A stretch of DNA of 64,000 nucleotides from Semisulcospira habei (lineage: Eukaryota > Mollusca > Gastropoda > Semisulcospiridae), in the NCBI GenBank assembly GCA_036245525.1, contig BTPG01000007.1:122752875-122816874 (forward strand), in the 5' to 3' direction. The first letter of the stretch is position 1. Every line of letters begins with the position of its first letter. This document shows, piece after piece, positions 1 to 11,939 of this stretch. Below the pieces are notes generated by a model that was not told where the DNA came from, did no database searches, and saw only the letters and a program-made list of their open reading frames with translations. The position numbers and the translations under genes are program-made.

Positions 1-221
1 ACCCATATCACACTGAGTCTGAAAGCTTCAAATTTGAACACTGCCATATGCAAGCTACATTATAGTACTTACAGATAAGGATATAGACCAAGGGCTATAG
101 TTCAAGGGCGATGACAGAATAGCTTGGCGCTTAGAGATGCCAAGCTATTCTGGCACTACCCTGGAACTATTTTAGTCAAACGTATTTCACACTCTGCTGT
201 ATTCCGAATGATAAGGGTTAA
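1..221. mobile_element. Family C hairpin MITE, cut by window start
   Basis: Begins cccatatcacactgag, lacking only the TTAA and perhaps a base, and ends ataagggttaa at 221. The inner arms around agcttggcgc at 120-175 pair, with a ggcgcttagagatgcc-type centre. Confidence 0.75.
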
Positions 222-1651
222 AAGGCAGCACTGACTGGGCCACAGTACAATTGTCATGACAGAAAAAGGTTGGAAGAAATTAATGAAGAAGAGGGCGTCG
301 GTCTGTCAGCTTGGACCTTACGATCTTGATACTAAGATACAAAATGGCAGGCCAAAATAAAACCAGTTCAAAGGGTAACCCACCCGTGAAAAAACAGAAG
401 CCATACATAGCCTATTAAAGGCAAAGATAACAAGATTACTGAATTATAAATTCCGTCAATTGTATTATTTGGACCTTTCATGAACATACTTTTCCTAACA
501 TATAAATTAGCAACAGGGATGACGACTGGAGTTGGCAAGTAGTTTTTGTAATGCGTAATTGTTTCTGCCTCAGTTTTTTAATCTGCACACTTTTTGTAAC
601 TGGTTCTTTTCTTGAACTGTACACAACTATGTCAATTACCTTTATCTGTTAATCTGGATGGTGAAAGTGTCCACACTACATGCGAGACATAGGTCATTTA
701 CTTTACTATGACCTGTAGTATACAAAAGTAATCTGAAACTGGAAAAAAATGTGCTCACACTATGAAGAATGCAAACAGCATTCTGAGATCAGGTATCACA
801 ACACTGCAGAACAATACCAGTGGAAAGATACTTCTGCCAAATCCACATTATCGGATGACTAATGCCGAAAAGATTTGAAGAAAAAAAAAACGGTCTGTGA
901 TTTTGTACAAAGGTCAAAAATCATGGACTGGCACAAATCTTGCTTGAAAATGTAGTTGTGCAAACCGAAAGATTTTCCCTCTATCGGCTTGTGGAAAGAA
1001 AGAATAGGGCAGGGGAAACATACCAGTAGCCGTCTGACTTTTGCTTCATGGGAGTAGAAGATGGCAAGATAGGGGAGACGGAAGGGGAGGGGAGGGGAGG
1101 GGGGGGGGGGGGAGAGAGGGAGGAAGAGAGCATTCCTGAGCACCAACATAAAATGAAACTACTGTACAACAAACGTAATATACAAATTATTCAATAATAC
1201 AATCTCTACTATCACTATATATGAGTAAATGTATACACTGCTGCTTTATTGTAGCAGTGTTAACAAAGAAACTATATGTAAACAAGAGCTTTGTTTCAAC
1301 AAATTAAACAGGCAACAAAAAAAAACCCAAAAAAATCAGCAAAATAATATATTTTCCACATGGGTAAAAACAAAACGTTTTTAAGTATTCCTCCTGTAAG
1401 CTGTGGGTTAAAGTTTAACTCAAAAAAACAAAAGGACGGAAAACAAAAGAAATAACAAACGCATGCATTCAATTCACTGCAAAACAATGTGCAAGAATCG
1501 GGTTCTTTTTTTTAAATTTTCAGCAAAATAAATGTCTTATAGAAATTTTCCAGAAGAGAACACAAGCAAGGGGAAAAAATACAGTATTTGGTGATATAAA
1601 GCAAGCAAGTTACAAGGGGGCTGTAGAATAATAGGACCTTTTCCTCAACTG

Positions 1652-1742
1652 TTAACCTTTTGGCTGTCATGGCGTTTTTTGTTGCGATGATTCCTGCAGG
1701 AATCATCGCAACAAAAGTCACTACAGATAGCCAAAGGGTTAA
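1652..1742. mobile_element. Family E hairpin MITE
   Basis: A 91-bp element with TTAA at both ends. The inner hairpin is centred on gattcctgcaggaatc, and the outer ends aaccttttggctgtc and gatagccaaagggtt pair imperfectly. Confidence 0.8.
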
Positions 1743-2023
1743 AACACTTCTGCCACGTGAAATCAAAAGACAGCAAGTCCATTTGTGTGTAAAAACATGA
1801 TTTCCATCGTAACAAAATCAAAATCTTGCTTTTCACAAAAACAGAGTCTTTTTATCACAGGGCAAACTTCCTTTGGTACTGAAAACCAAAGCAAGTTTTA
1901 CGCCACACTGAAATTAAAATAATGCAAAAGCAATTTTTTTTTTTTCAATTTCATGGAAGTTAAATTGAGAATCCCTAAATTCTGATTCGCAAACGCTATT
2001 TTTATTATTTAAGTTAACGCTTT

Positions 2024-2227
2024 TCATCCTGATACACCCATTGCTTGAAATAAATTTGACTATGATAGTTCAAGGGTGGTGCCAGAATAGCTTGGCGCCT
2101 CAGGCGCCAAGCTATTCTGGCACCACCCTTGAACTGCAATAGTTAATTCATCTGTTGATCTGAAATGTAGCCTTCACAAGACAATAAGCAAATTTTACCC
2201 AATCAGCTTCAGGATGTAAAGGGTCAA
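2024..2227. mobile_element. Family B hairpin MITE
   Basis: Opens TTAACGCTTTTCATCCTGA. The near-perfect inner hairpin spans 2068-2134 with centre ggcgcctcaggcgcc. The right end is aaagggtcaa, with TTAA decayed to TCAA. Confidence 0.75.
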
Positions 2228-2296
2228 AGGGATGCACTACGAGACTGGACATGATCACACAGCATCTTCAACTTGAAATCTACAGGTTCAAAGCTT

Positions 2297-2411
2297 AAAA
2301 GGCTACACTGACAAGCAAAGGAAATGTGACATAACTGGAACCATTGGAAACACTGGAGTGTTTCCGATGGTTCCAGTGATGTCGCATTTTATATTGCTTG
2401 TCTGTATACTT
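2297..2411. repeat. Hairpin repeat
   Basis: Inverted arms acaagcaaaggaaatgtgac and gtcgcattttatattgcttgt enclose a tight inner hairpin, tggaaccattggaaacact paired with agtgtttccgatggttcca. A half copy occurs near 42763-42815. Confidence 0.65.
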
Positions 2412-2783
2412 TATAATGTTCGTTACAGGCATGCACTGAAGGTAGAGAGATTGTCTAAAACACACTGTACAATTTATGTATGTATACACTTGTTTACATT
2501 GTATCTACACTTGCCAGACATTCTCTAGATTGTAATTTGTAGCCAGTCTCCAGATTGTAACGCGTCGGGGATATTCAGAGGTAAGCTTGCCATTTGTCCG
2601 TGCTCCATATGGAAGATATTTGGACTGAACCAAATACTGTTTGTCAAAGTCAAATACATTTGTACCCCAAACTGGCAAACGATACCTCTATCTCTTCAAT
2701 GATACTTCTACATACATGTACACGATTTTTTTTTTCAGGAGGTTCCCAGGTTAACACTCACAAGATACAGCAAAATTTGAGTG

Positions 2784-2980
2784 TTAACCCATTTTAACCC
2801 CACAGCCGCATGTCCGAATTGTGAAGTTGTCACCTGTGTACAAGCTGCAGGAGATGGATCAACCATGATAGTCCAAGGGTAGTGTCAGATTAGCTTGGCG
2901 CCAAGCTAATCTAGCGCTACGCTTGTACTAGCGTGGCCGATTCATCTCCTGCTGTTGTGCGTCGGGGCTAAATGGGTTAA
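2784..2980. mobile_element. Family A hairpin MITE
   Basis: TTAACCCATTTTAACCCC at the left, ggggctaaatgggttaa at the right. The core agattagcttggcgcc/ccaagctaatct has lost its loop. Confidence 0.8.
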
Positions 2981-3312
2981 TCTAGGATACAATTAGGCAA
3001 CTGATGAATAAAATCATGTGTTTGCTGGACTATGACGGACTATACCGCTATCAGCCCCAAAGTCCAAATTCACAGGCCAGGTAACACACTCGGTACATGC
3101 GCGCCAAAAGAAACTGTTCACAAATGTGCATTTTCATGGACTATGATTATGAAGGACTCAGAGGGCACTGCAAAACCTGGCACCGTTCCCGACATTTGAA
3201 AAACTAACATGCAAATCCCAGACCTATACACAAGGACCATATCAACACTTAGCATTCATCCGTTTCAGACCTATATGCTTCACCCAAAATGATTCCTACT
3301 TTTCAAGGAACA

Positions 3313-3375
3313 GCAAGAGGCATAGATTCTCATGAGCCCCTGCAGCTGGAGGGGCTCATGAGAATCTGTCTCTTG
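3313..3375. mobile_element. Family D hairpin
   Basis: The arms gcaagaggcatagattctca and tgagaatctgtctcttgc fold into a 63-bp hairpin around catgagcccctgcag. Confidence 0.75.
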
Positions 3376-4060
3376 CCATCGGAACGGTCTGTTCACGGGG
3401 ACTGGTCAAGCTTTCGGGGATGAAATGTAACCCTGGTACACAATCACACAGTGAACATACACAAGCACGTACAGTCAACCTCAAACTTTCCGCACATATT
3501 GTATTCACGCGTTTAAAGATCTCCATTGAAGAAACAAAATTGCAAGTTATCACATATATTTGTCATGACACTCACGCAGTCTAAATAAATGCCATACACA
3601 TGCACATTAAAAAACCAAAATGGTCATCAGTTACTTTTTGACGAAAGAAAATGGTCACGAGTCACTTCCTTCCAAAACAGAGCAGACAGCACAGCACAAA
3701 GCTCACAAATGCCAAAGAAATATAGACACCAAAAAGAAATTATAAGCGAATGATGAAGTTCACAGTTTCTCAATTATGGCCATATGATGCCAAAACTCTT
3801 GAACTGTGATTTTATTTTACAGACGCCAAACGTCCTTCCATAGTAGGCTTGATTAATGGATTGACGTCGCTTATAATCTGGCAGACAACGAAGACTTTTG
3901 ACCGACAGTTTGAAGTTTAAAATCTGGCTGACGTTAGTGAGGGGGGCTAACAATGCAAGTGTGACTCTTCAGCTGACAGATGTACTGTTATTTTGCACAG
4001 ATGGGCATGGATACAGCACTGATGGATGGGGTTTGGGGGTCGCACTGAAGAAGTCCAGAG

Positions 4061-4174
4061 GTCAGTTGCATGGGCGAGCTTAGTCCTGCACCAGCCACTA
4101 AGCAAGGTGCGCCACTATAGTGGCGCACCTTGCTTAGTGGCTGGTGCTGGACTATGCTTGCTCATGCAACTGGC
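4061..4174. mobile_element. Family F hairpin
   Basis: A 114-bp palindrome. The arms agtcctgcaccagccactaa / ttagtggctggtgctgga meet at gcgccactatagtggcgc. The outer ends ttgcatg and catgcaa pair. Confidence 0.75.
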
Positions 4175-4296
4175 CCCAGCTGTCAAAACAGAACTACGAA
4201 AAATTGGGGAATGCAGGCTTAAAATAAATTCTCCTGCTATCCCCTGTCTGGGGGGCAACGATGTACATTAAAAGAACAGGGCTGATTCGAACCAAC

Positions 4297-4340
4297 AAGA
4301 GGTGTTGATCCTCATGAGCTCATGAGAATCAACACCTCTT
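4297..4340. mobile_element. Minimal family D palindrome
   Basis: A 44-bp palindrome with one arm mismatch that lacks the usual C/G-rich loop. The arms aagaggtgttgat and atcaacacctctt are joined at catgagctcatg. Confidence 0.7.
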
Positions 4341-4965
4341 GCTAGTTCAAATGAGATACCATGCCTCTCACACACGGACACAAGGGCTCATGAGGATCTA
4401 CACTGAGGGGCATGGTGTGGAAACAGAAGGAGCATTGAGGTGGGCTGCACCACTCTCACACAAAATGCCACCAGCTCAACTTTCAAGAAAATACTCCCTA
4501 TACAGATCTCACAGTAATTCTCGCAAAGATATAACCAAAAACATAACTAAGTTGTGAATCAAATTTGGCCACAGAAAATCTGCCTTGCCTGTGGATCAGA
4601 CAGGCCAAGAGCAAAATGAGGTTCCAGCGTCCGAGGCCTTTTGTACACTGTCTAGTGTGTGGAGAAAAAACAAACACACACACAAAGAAGCAACAAGTTT
4701 TGCATGATCACACTGCACCAACTGACGATGATTGACCCGTCACTGTGTCTGAAAAACGTAAATGCGAGTCAGGGTTTTTTATCACTGCTGGAGCTCGAGA
4801 CGTCGTGTCACCGACATCTGCCTCTGGAGCCTGGTCGTAAAAAAAAAAAAAACCCCGCAAACGTATCTGACGCGGACAAAGTGTGTGTGCGTGATGAATC
4901 CAGCGCTTCCCCTGATCAGCCATTCACAAAAAAAAACGCAGACCCTGACTGCCAAAGCTATGTCA

Positions 4966-5034
4966 GCAAGAATCACAGATTCTCATGAGCCCCTGCAGTT
5001 TCAGGGGCTCATGAAAAGCTATGCCTCTTGTTGA
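4966..5034. mobile_element. Family D hairpin
   Basis: Arms with agattctcatgagcccctg and caggggctcatgaaaagct. The left flank has drifted (gcaagaatcac instead of gcaagaggcat). Confidence 0.65.
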
Positions 5035-5227
5035 AGGGTCACAAATGAGCTGCTTGTTTTTCCTTATAATTTTTCATTCAGAAAGTCAGTCGACGAGAAC
5101 AAGTTAAAAGCAGGTAAGAAATGTTCGCTTTGCCCAAAACTTCCACTGCACAGCTCTGCTGTAAATATCACCTCCGTTCTGGGACAAGTACACGGTCAGA
5201 TTGGGCCATGATCTTTTTACACACTCT

Positions 5228-5267
5228 TTAACTCATTCCCGGCCAGCCGCAGCCGCGAATGAGTTAA
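5228..5267. mobile_element. 40-bp family I-type TTAA element
   Basis: TTAACTCATTC at one end, gaatgagttaa at the other, with only 18 bases between. The shortest TTAA-bounded inverted repeat in the window. Confidence 0.6.
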
Positions 5268-5892
5268 TGTAGTAATATCACACTTGCATACCCAGCTCTT
5301 TGGCTTGTTTTTCCTCTGGCTCTATCAAACAGAATTTGTCGTCTTCCTGATATCACAACTTTCTGACCAATTCCCCCACCAAAACAGGCTGAAATAAAAA
5401 ATTTAAAAAGTGAAACGACTTGAAATCTGCGTCAAAAGACTTTAAACTTCCCTAACCAAATCAAAGTGTAAGAATCCAAAACATACAGAAGCATAATTAT
5501 GATACAAGAAAACTAAAGACAGAAATCTCAGAGAAATCCAAGAGTTTTTGCTTAAGGTTTGTTCGTCCAGCGATGAGTTAAGTCCAATGTGCAATATGTC
5601 TGTCACTTACAAAAAGGTCTTCCTTCTACAGAAATATTGGAGAGATGACACGGCACTGAAGCATCTTGTTTTGACCAAATTATACTTCACTACTGTGTAT
5701 CTGCATTCAGAATACATTTTTTTAATCTAGTCCACTTTCCACCAAAATGACCAACCAAAATATCAGCCAGATCAAAAGTTTCTGGTAAGGACTTGCCTTT
5801 CAAACCCTAAAAAGAAATGAACAGTTTGTCAGTCACTTTACTTTTTTTTCCTTCTCTTTTTTTTTCAAGTATACATTTTCACTTGTTTATCA

Positions 5893-6106
5893 TTAACTCA
5901 TTCAGCCCGACAGAAGTATTTCCCAAATTTTGGAGGCGTCATCTAATGACTATACACCAGTTGCAGTAGATGGATTGACCATGATAATTCAAGGGCAGTG
6001 CCAGATTAGCTTGGCGCCAATAGGCGCCAAGCTAATCTGGCACTACCCTTCAGTTATCATGGTCGACCCATCTCCTGCTGCAGTGCGTCAGGGCTGAAAG
6101 GGTTAA
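5893..6106. mobile_element. Family A hairpin MITE, complete
   Basis: A 214-bp copy with TTAA at both ends (ttaactcattcagccc / gggctgaaagggttaa). The core arms agattagcttggcgcc / ggcgccaagctaatct are perfect, with loop aata. Confidence 0.85.
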
Positions 6107-6136
6107 CAGTTTTTGCTACATCATCAAAACGAAACT

Positions 6137-6198
6137 GTGCCGATCTGTGATTTTGGACCTTACAGCTGTAGCTATAAGGCCCAAAATCACACACCAGT
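6137..6198. repeat. Family G hairpin
   Basis: gtgattttggaccttacagc pairs with gctataaggcccaaaatcac. A 62-bp hairpin with a very short loop. Confidence 0.65.
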
Positions 6199-6985
6199 AC
6201 ACATACAAACAAATACAGTGCCTAAACCAAATCCCAGATGCGTGATTGGAGACACATTTGCTGATATGTTTAGGCCGCATGTGAAGAAACACAAGATAAA
6301 AAAAAAAGGCAAACAAAGAGCACAGCCTGACGTCTAGAAAATAAAATATAAAAGAGTATTTGGCCACTTTCTGACCATCCAGTAATTACGTTTCCGCATG
6401 TCCGTTAATCCAGACAACAACAGCTTCGCAGTCCACACAACACATCCCACAAAGGGTCCGTAGCCAACGACCAAAGCCTCCGTCCAATATGTGACGCGCA
6501 GACAAGTGAGACAAGCTCAACGCACACCTACGCACCTGTGCACTATATTTTTTATGAGCTCTTCAAAGCGTTTTTCCTTCCCCAACTCGACAATCACTGA
6601 CTGAATGTGGCAAACATTCAAAACAGTTTTCCTTCCCCTGTTCGACGATCATCTCCCGAATGCGTCAAATGTTTCTTGTCAATAATATCCCATGAAAAAA
6701 ATGTTCCCTGTACGACTGTTGCCATCTTCTTTTGTTGTTGTTGTGTTGGCGGGTGCTCGGTTGACTGTCCAACAGCAGAATGCAAAAACACAGCTCTCCT
6801 TCAGAGAATGTAAGCTCCAAGTTCGTGCTCGTCGCACACGAACCATCCTGCTGATGGCATGGAACCAACCTCCCACTCCACCCAGAGGTACCAGGGACAT
6901 CAACATTCACATTTTTCACCCCTGGCAACTCCCTCCATTTAAAGAGCAGATGTAAATGTACGTAAACTGAGCTTTCCTTTTGCCG

Positions 6986-7038
6986 GCAAGAGGCGCAGAT
7001 TCTCGAGCAGGGGCTCATGAGAATCTACACCTCTTGCA
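6986..7038. mobile_element. Family D hairpin, shortened
   Basis: Left arm cagattctcgagcaggggct, right arm gaatctacacctcttgc. Part of the left loop is deleted. A more decayed D copy follows at about 7100-7175. Confidence 0.6.
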
Positions 7039-7370
7039 GACGGACATGAAAATCACGCTTTGAAAGTCCACACCACAGAAGGGGGCTGGCCGAGGGAGCA
7101 CGAGAGAATGCACGCCTCTTCATGCAGCCTCAGGGGCGCATGATTATCCACCATGACAATCCACGCCTCTCAAAAGACAGGGCAGGCTACAGCGAGGACT
7201 GTCCACAATCACGAGGGGATGACCGAGACAAACCAGTGGGGCAGAGAAGCGTTGGATTGGGTGAGTGAGGGGAGACCAGATTACAAATGGGTTGGGGGGG
7301 GGGGGGGGGAGGGATGGAGACAGGGGGGAGAGAGACGAGGGGTAAGGGGTGTGGGGTGTTAGCGGCCGGA

Positions 7371-7550
7371 TTAACTGCCGTTGCTGTTGCGATGCTCAAG
7401 GGGCGATCGCAGATTCTCGTTGCTGGGACTTTGGGCGATGGCGGAGCCATAGAGCTTGGAGGCCTTCTTGTTCATGTTGGCCATGATCTGCGAGGACAGG
7501 TTGAAGCCGTTGATGATCTCATCCTTCCACTGGTTGATCAACACTCGGTC
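7371..7550 (-). CDS. GRK2: GRK2/3-type GPCR kinase, last coding exon (PH C-terminal helix and tail)
   Basis: This 180-nt terminal exon has 59 codons plus TAA (stop at 7373-7371). It starts DRVLINQWKDEIINGFNLSS, where the Trp lies in the PH C-terminal helix that contacts G-beta-gamma in GRK2. It continues with a Ser/Asn-rich tail ending LEHRNSNGS, resembling the RGSANGL end of vertebrate GRK2. There is no CAAX box. The acceptor is tgtgtcag. The 3' UTR must continue toward lower coordinates. Confidence 0.93.
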   Translation of the reverse strand, partial: DRVLINQWKDEIINGFNLSSQIMANMNKKASKLYGSAIAQSPSNENLRSPLEHRNSNGS

Positions 7551-7654
7551 CTGACACATACACCAAAGGAAAATTGTCAACAGAAAGTTAACACAGTACA
7601 TGACGTGAAGGCAAAAAGTGAGCTGGTCTTTAAATTGGAATATTATGACTTAAG

Positions 7655-7834
7655 TTAACCCATTTAGCCCCGACACCCTGCAGCAGGAGATAGGTAGACC
7701 ATGATAATTCAAGGGTAGTGCCAGTCAGCGCCAATCTAATCTGGCACTACCCTTGAATTATCATGGTTGATCCATTTCCTGCAACTAGTGCATAGTCGTT
7801 ACAGGAAATACGACAGTGGGGCTGAATGAGTTAA
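7655..7834. mobile_element. Family A hairpin MITE
   Basis: TTAACCCATTTAGCCCCGAC to ggggctgaatgagttaa. The centre has lost the ggcgcc palindrome (agtcagcgccaatc), but the arms remain paired. Confidence 0.8.
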
Positions 7835-8527
7835 GTCACAGGTTCCAAAATCACAGACCAGCTCAACATTACCTAAACAAGAAAGGCAAAACCCTTATGG
7901 CTCACATGTATGAGCGTCTGACAATAAGTCCAGGGATGGCTTCTACACTAACAAAATCCATGTTTTCTCAAAATTTAATCAGTTTTCACACATCTGTGAA
8001 ACTCCCGTGACCCTTGACCTTTGCAATGAGTCGACTAAATTAAGATACATAAAGTGGTCTTATCATCAGCTACCTTTGTGCCAAATGATTGAAAAGTTTG
8101 CAAAAATGTTGATAATAACTACAATTGGCATTTTATACACATGTGTCAACTTCTTGTGACCCTTGACCTTTTTCGTGGGGTCATCCAAATTAGTATGGAT
8201 AGATAGGTCATACCTTCAGGTATCTCTGTAGCAAGTTTGGGTTTGAAGTTGTGAATAGTAATTGAGAAAAAAACATTTCTTGTCAAAATATGACTATTTT
8301 TTTACCTATTTCCTGAGCCCTTGTGAACCTTGACAGGGGTCATCCAAATTATTATACATAGATAGGTCTTACCATCAGGTATCTCTGTAGCAAGTTTGGG
8401 TTTTGGGTTGTGAATAGTATTTGAGAGAAAAAAACATTTCTTGTGAAAATATTGTGATTTTGGACCCATTTCTTGAGCTCGTGACCCTTGACCTTTCTGT
8501 GGGATCAACCAAATTTATAATTAGTAT

Positions 8528-9597
8528 TAGTCCATAAGCTAGGAAGGTCTACCGTGCACCCCCACCCCCCCCCCCCCCCCACTACTCAATAAGATGGGCT
8601 TCAAAGTGTTCCTTAGTATGTCCTGAGATGTTTAAGCCATGTTCCCCGAAAATCCTTAGGAACACACCAGAGAGTTATAGCCGATGGCGCAAGGGTACCC
8701 CCATTCACGCTCTTCGCAGGTGCTAAAATGAGATTGAGAAACATTTTCCTCTAAAATATATCAGAATCCATTCCAGAAGCCCAAATCAGGCAATATTATG
8801 TCAAGGCACACGTTCTGCATCCTCTGCAAAAAACAGAACGAAAAAATATTGAATCTCTGGCTCACAGTGAAGGTATTTGTGCACCCAGTAAACGACCATT
8901 TCCACGAAATCGCAAAAAAAAAGACAAAAATAATGTGTCAGATGCCTTCAGACATTTTCTATAGCACTGACAGTCCATTTTCAGGTTTACATCATTAAAA
9001 CAGGATGTCACAATTATTATAAACTAGACTAGGTGATGCTGTGATCACTGTGAGTGCCACAGTGGTTGATTTTGTATCCCTACCCCCAAGTTCTAAAAAT
9101 ACACAAAATTAATTAGAAAAAAATTACTTAAGTTATTCCATTTTATTTTGACCTCTCTTTACCTATTAAGTTTCAATAATGTGAGCATAAAGTGCAAGAA
9201 AATAAGGAAAGTCGGCATCCTTTATGGTATGTTCGTGGTGAATGATAGCTTTTTCCCATTTAAAATTGCCAAATTGGGAAACGTACGTTGTTTCTGATGC
9301 CCTCAGAAATTTTGTATACAACTGATAGGTCTTTTTTTAGGTTTTATTGGTTAGGATAGAGTACCACAGTTACTCCCAACCTGATTTTATGATGCTGTGA
9401 TGCATTTAGGGGCCACAGTGGCTGAATCTGCTGCCCTACCCCCATTTTACCAGTATGCAAAGGAACGAAAAATGATCATATCAATTGCTCCTCTCTTTAA
9501 ATATTTTTGTTGCCAGTTTTCTTAACAAAATATGCATATTGAGCATATCATTTCATTAATTTCAATGTGACCCATCATTTTAATTGTAATTCTTTTT
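8528..9597 (+). repeat. Left arm of the 4.5-kb inverted-repeat element
   Basis: Reverse-complement partner of 11940-13022. Landmarks include aactagactaggtgatgctg at about 9025 and agttctaaaaatacacaaaa at about 9091, both found inverted in the right arm. Confidence 0.8.
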
Positions 9598-9639
9598 ATT
9601 TAAGGCATGCTTAACAGGGGCTGCCACTGAAGCTTCTAC

Positions 9640-11150
9640 CATCTGCACATTCAGCACTCTTGTCAAACTCGGGGAAGGTGTACCTCAGGGAGATGTTGTG
9701 TCTGATGCTGTTTTTGGTCTACATTAATGACATCAGTACAACAGTACCAAGGTTCGTCTTGAACATCCTCCATGTGGATGACTTTGCAGTGTGGAGTGCA
9801 GCAGAACATCAAAAAATAGCATCCTCCAGAATCCAGGATGCTGCCAATAGAGTCAGCAGCTGGACTGAAAGAGGCCACTCAAACTGAGCTAGACCATCTC
9901 TTTCAATCAGACAGAAGAGGTCACCTCAAAACTGGAGACCATCCAGTACCAAAAACAGACAGGCCAACTTTACTGGCAACAAATAAATTACTGGATTCAC
10001 GTGGATGCCTCACATCAAAGCCACGGAAGCTAGAGCTGCAAAAAAAAGTCTCTGATGAAGAAACTGGTGGGGACCACATTGGCGCAAATTACAGCATCCT
10101 GGCACAAGCAAACACCTGCTCGGTCAGACCAGTTGTGCGGTACCATGATACATCGACAACATGAAACACTGCCTGCAAAACCCCAAAAGCCAGGCTTGAC
10201 AAGATGCAGAACATGGGTCATTCTCATGATACAGTGACATTCTTAGAGCCATCTGGAAAACCCCAATTTTGGAAATGGAGGACATTGGAGCCACTGGAAT
10301 GCAGAACAGCACACACGATGAAGAGACTTACTAAACACAAACAGCATGGGAGACTACAGGAGCAGACCAAGAACCGTCAGAAACGCCCAAGTCTGAACCG
10401 CCAACTTAAGGTCCTGCAAAGGGCTAACACTGACGTCCTGGAACCAAGCCCAAAGATGTGTGAACAACTCCATTCATATCCCAGCTCCCTGGACATCTCG
10501 AAAGAGCCTTCAAGACAACATAAACAATGTTCCAGGACTCTTTGCCAAAGGTTGCGGCACTGCACAAAGCCATCTTGCTGGAGGTTGTGCACAAGCGCTA
10601 CCCTCACAGCAGCTGTGATACCGCACAAGATGCCGTGCGGAATGAAGGAAGTGGCATGTATATCTGTTGTGCAGACCGCACTACTACCTCCCTCTCCTTA
10701 CCAGCTGGTGGCAGCAGCTCCAACTATCATACAGATCTGCAGGTGCTCAACACAGCAGCAGAGCACCAGCTAGGGAAAGGCAGCAGCTTGATCCACTGAT
10801 CTCATAAGGAAGCTTCAAGATAGACTGGATGCCCTGTCCACAAAATAGTGCTGCAGTGGATTCCAGTGCATTCTGGACTGGCTGGGAATGGAGACACTAC
10901 AACAAGAAAGTGATTGGCAACAGCAGAATGGCGGCTGCAGCCCGTGGGCAGATGACATCAACAAGTTGAACAGGGAGAGCCAGGCCACCATCTTTCATCT
11001 ACGCACTGATTACTCTGGACTGGGTCCATACAGAAAAGCAGGAACATTTCACAAACCCAAACTGAAGCCTGAAGGTTTAGACACTTTAATCAGATCATTC
11101 TGTATCAGCAATTATTTGAAGCTTCCGTGCCTAATGCATGAAGAGATACC
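9640..11150 (+). pseudogene. Decayed non-LTR reverse transcriptase / RNase H relic
   Basis: Fragments in several frames. An RT motif stretch at 9690-9800 reads MLFLVYINDISTTVPRFVL and ILHVDDFAVWSAAEH; the usual Tyr/Phe-Ala-Asp-Asp box has become HVDD. RNase H-like debris lies near 10530-10860. A C-terminal segment at 10975-11060, SQATIFHLRTDYSGLGPY, matches QVTIFRLRTGHNRLNFHL in the minus-strand LINE at 39369-40695, so it is the same I-type family. Frameshifts and stops throughout make it non-functional. Confidence 0.7.
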
Positions 11151-11939
11151 CAAATAAAAGAACGCTTAGTAAATGGCGGACTTCGGTAGAAGCGTAAACA
11201 ACCAATCAGAATGTTCAGCAGAAAGGCCATGCAGTCACTTTATGATCAGAGCTAAATATAGATCACTTGCAACAAGCGTCAGCATGATCGTTTGCAATGG
11301 AATAGTCACAAATTGGGGGAGAAAAAAAAGAAGTAGACAAACGTTTGCCAGCACATTGTCATTTTTACAAACTTTCACAGACTTTAAGGAAAAGGACTGA
11401 AATTGACAGACTTTCCAGGGCCCTGAAAAAACCTTGTCATTTTTTAACAACTTTCACAAATGTTCACAGATCGTAAGGACCCTGCTGGACTCACCTCGTG
11501 AGACTGGGTCATGCGAAAACAGCCCTATGCGAATTTGGCGTAGAAAATCAATCTCCTTAGCACAATTCTCCAAACATGTCCATACAGAGAAGCCGTCTGC
11601 TGGCAGTTCTGACCAGAAGACACGCCCCTGTACATCAAACTCTGAAAACATGCTGCCTAGCTCTTGACAGCTCACTTATTGGCAGCCAGAACAATATAAA
11701 ATTTAAAGACGGCCATAAAAAAAATTGAACGTTGCAGAAGGTGGAAGTGAAGATCTCGTGGTCGACATGTGTAATCTAAGTATTTGATAACATTGTTTTG
11801 GCTATTAGGAACCATGAAACTTTATTACGCATATTCATGTTTACACATTTCTAGATGAAAATAAATGAAAGGAAAAGGGGAGACCTTACTAGATCCGCCT
11901 TACGCTAGGTAAAATATCACCTAAAAGACCAGCCAGTTA

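Larger units (their letters stand above)
1..7370 (-). other. GRK2 3' UTR and/or downstream flank
   Basis: No further coding exon is seen here. The region must contain the 3' UTR, but its end cannot be fixed. AATAAA-type signals on the minus strand occur at 3811-3816 and 1245-1250 among others, none with clear supporting context. Most of the stretch is hairpin MITEs listed separately, an impure G tract near 7296-7309, and otherwise unremarkable AT-rich sequence (for example 222-1650 and 5270-5890). Open frames here are short and lack family resemblance. Confidence 0.5.
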
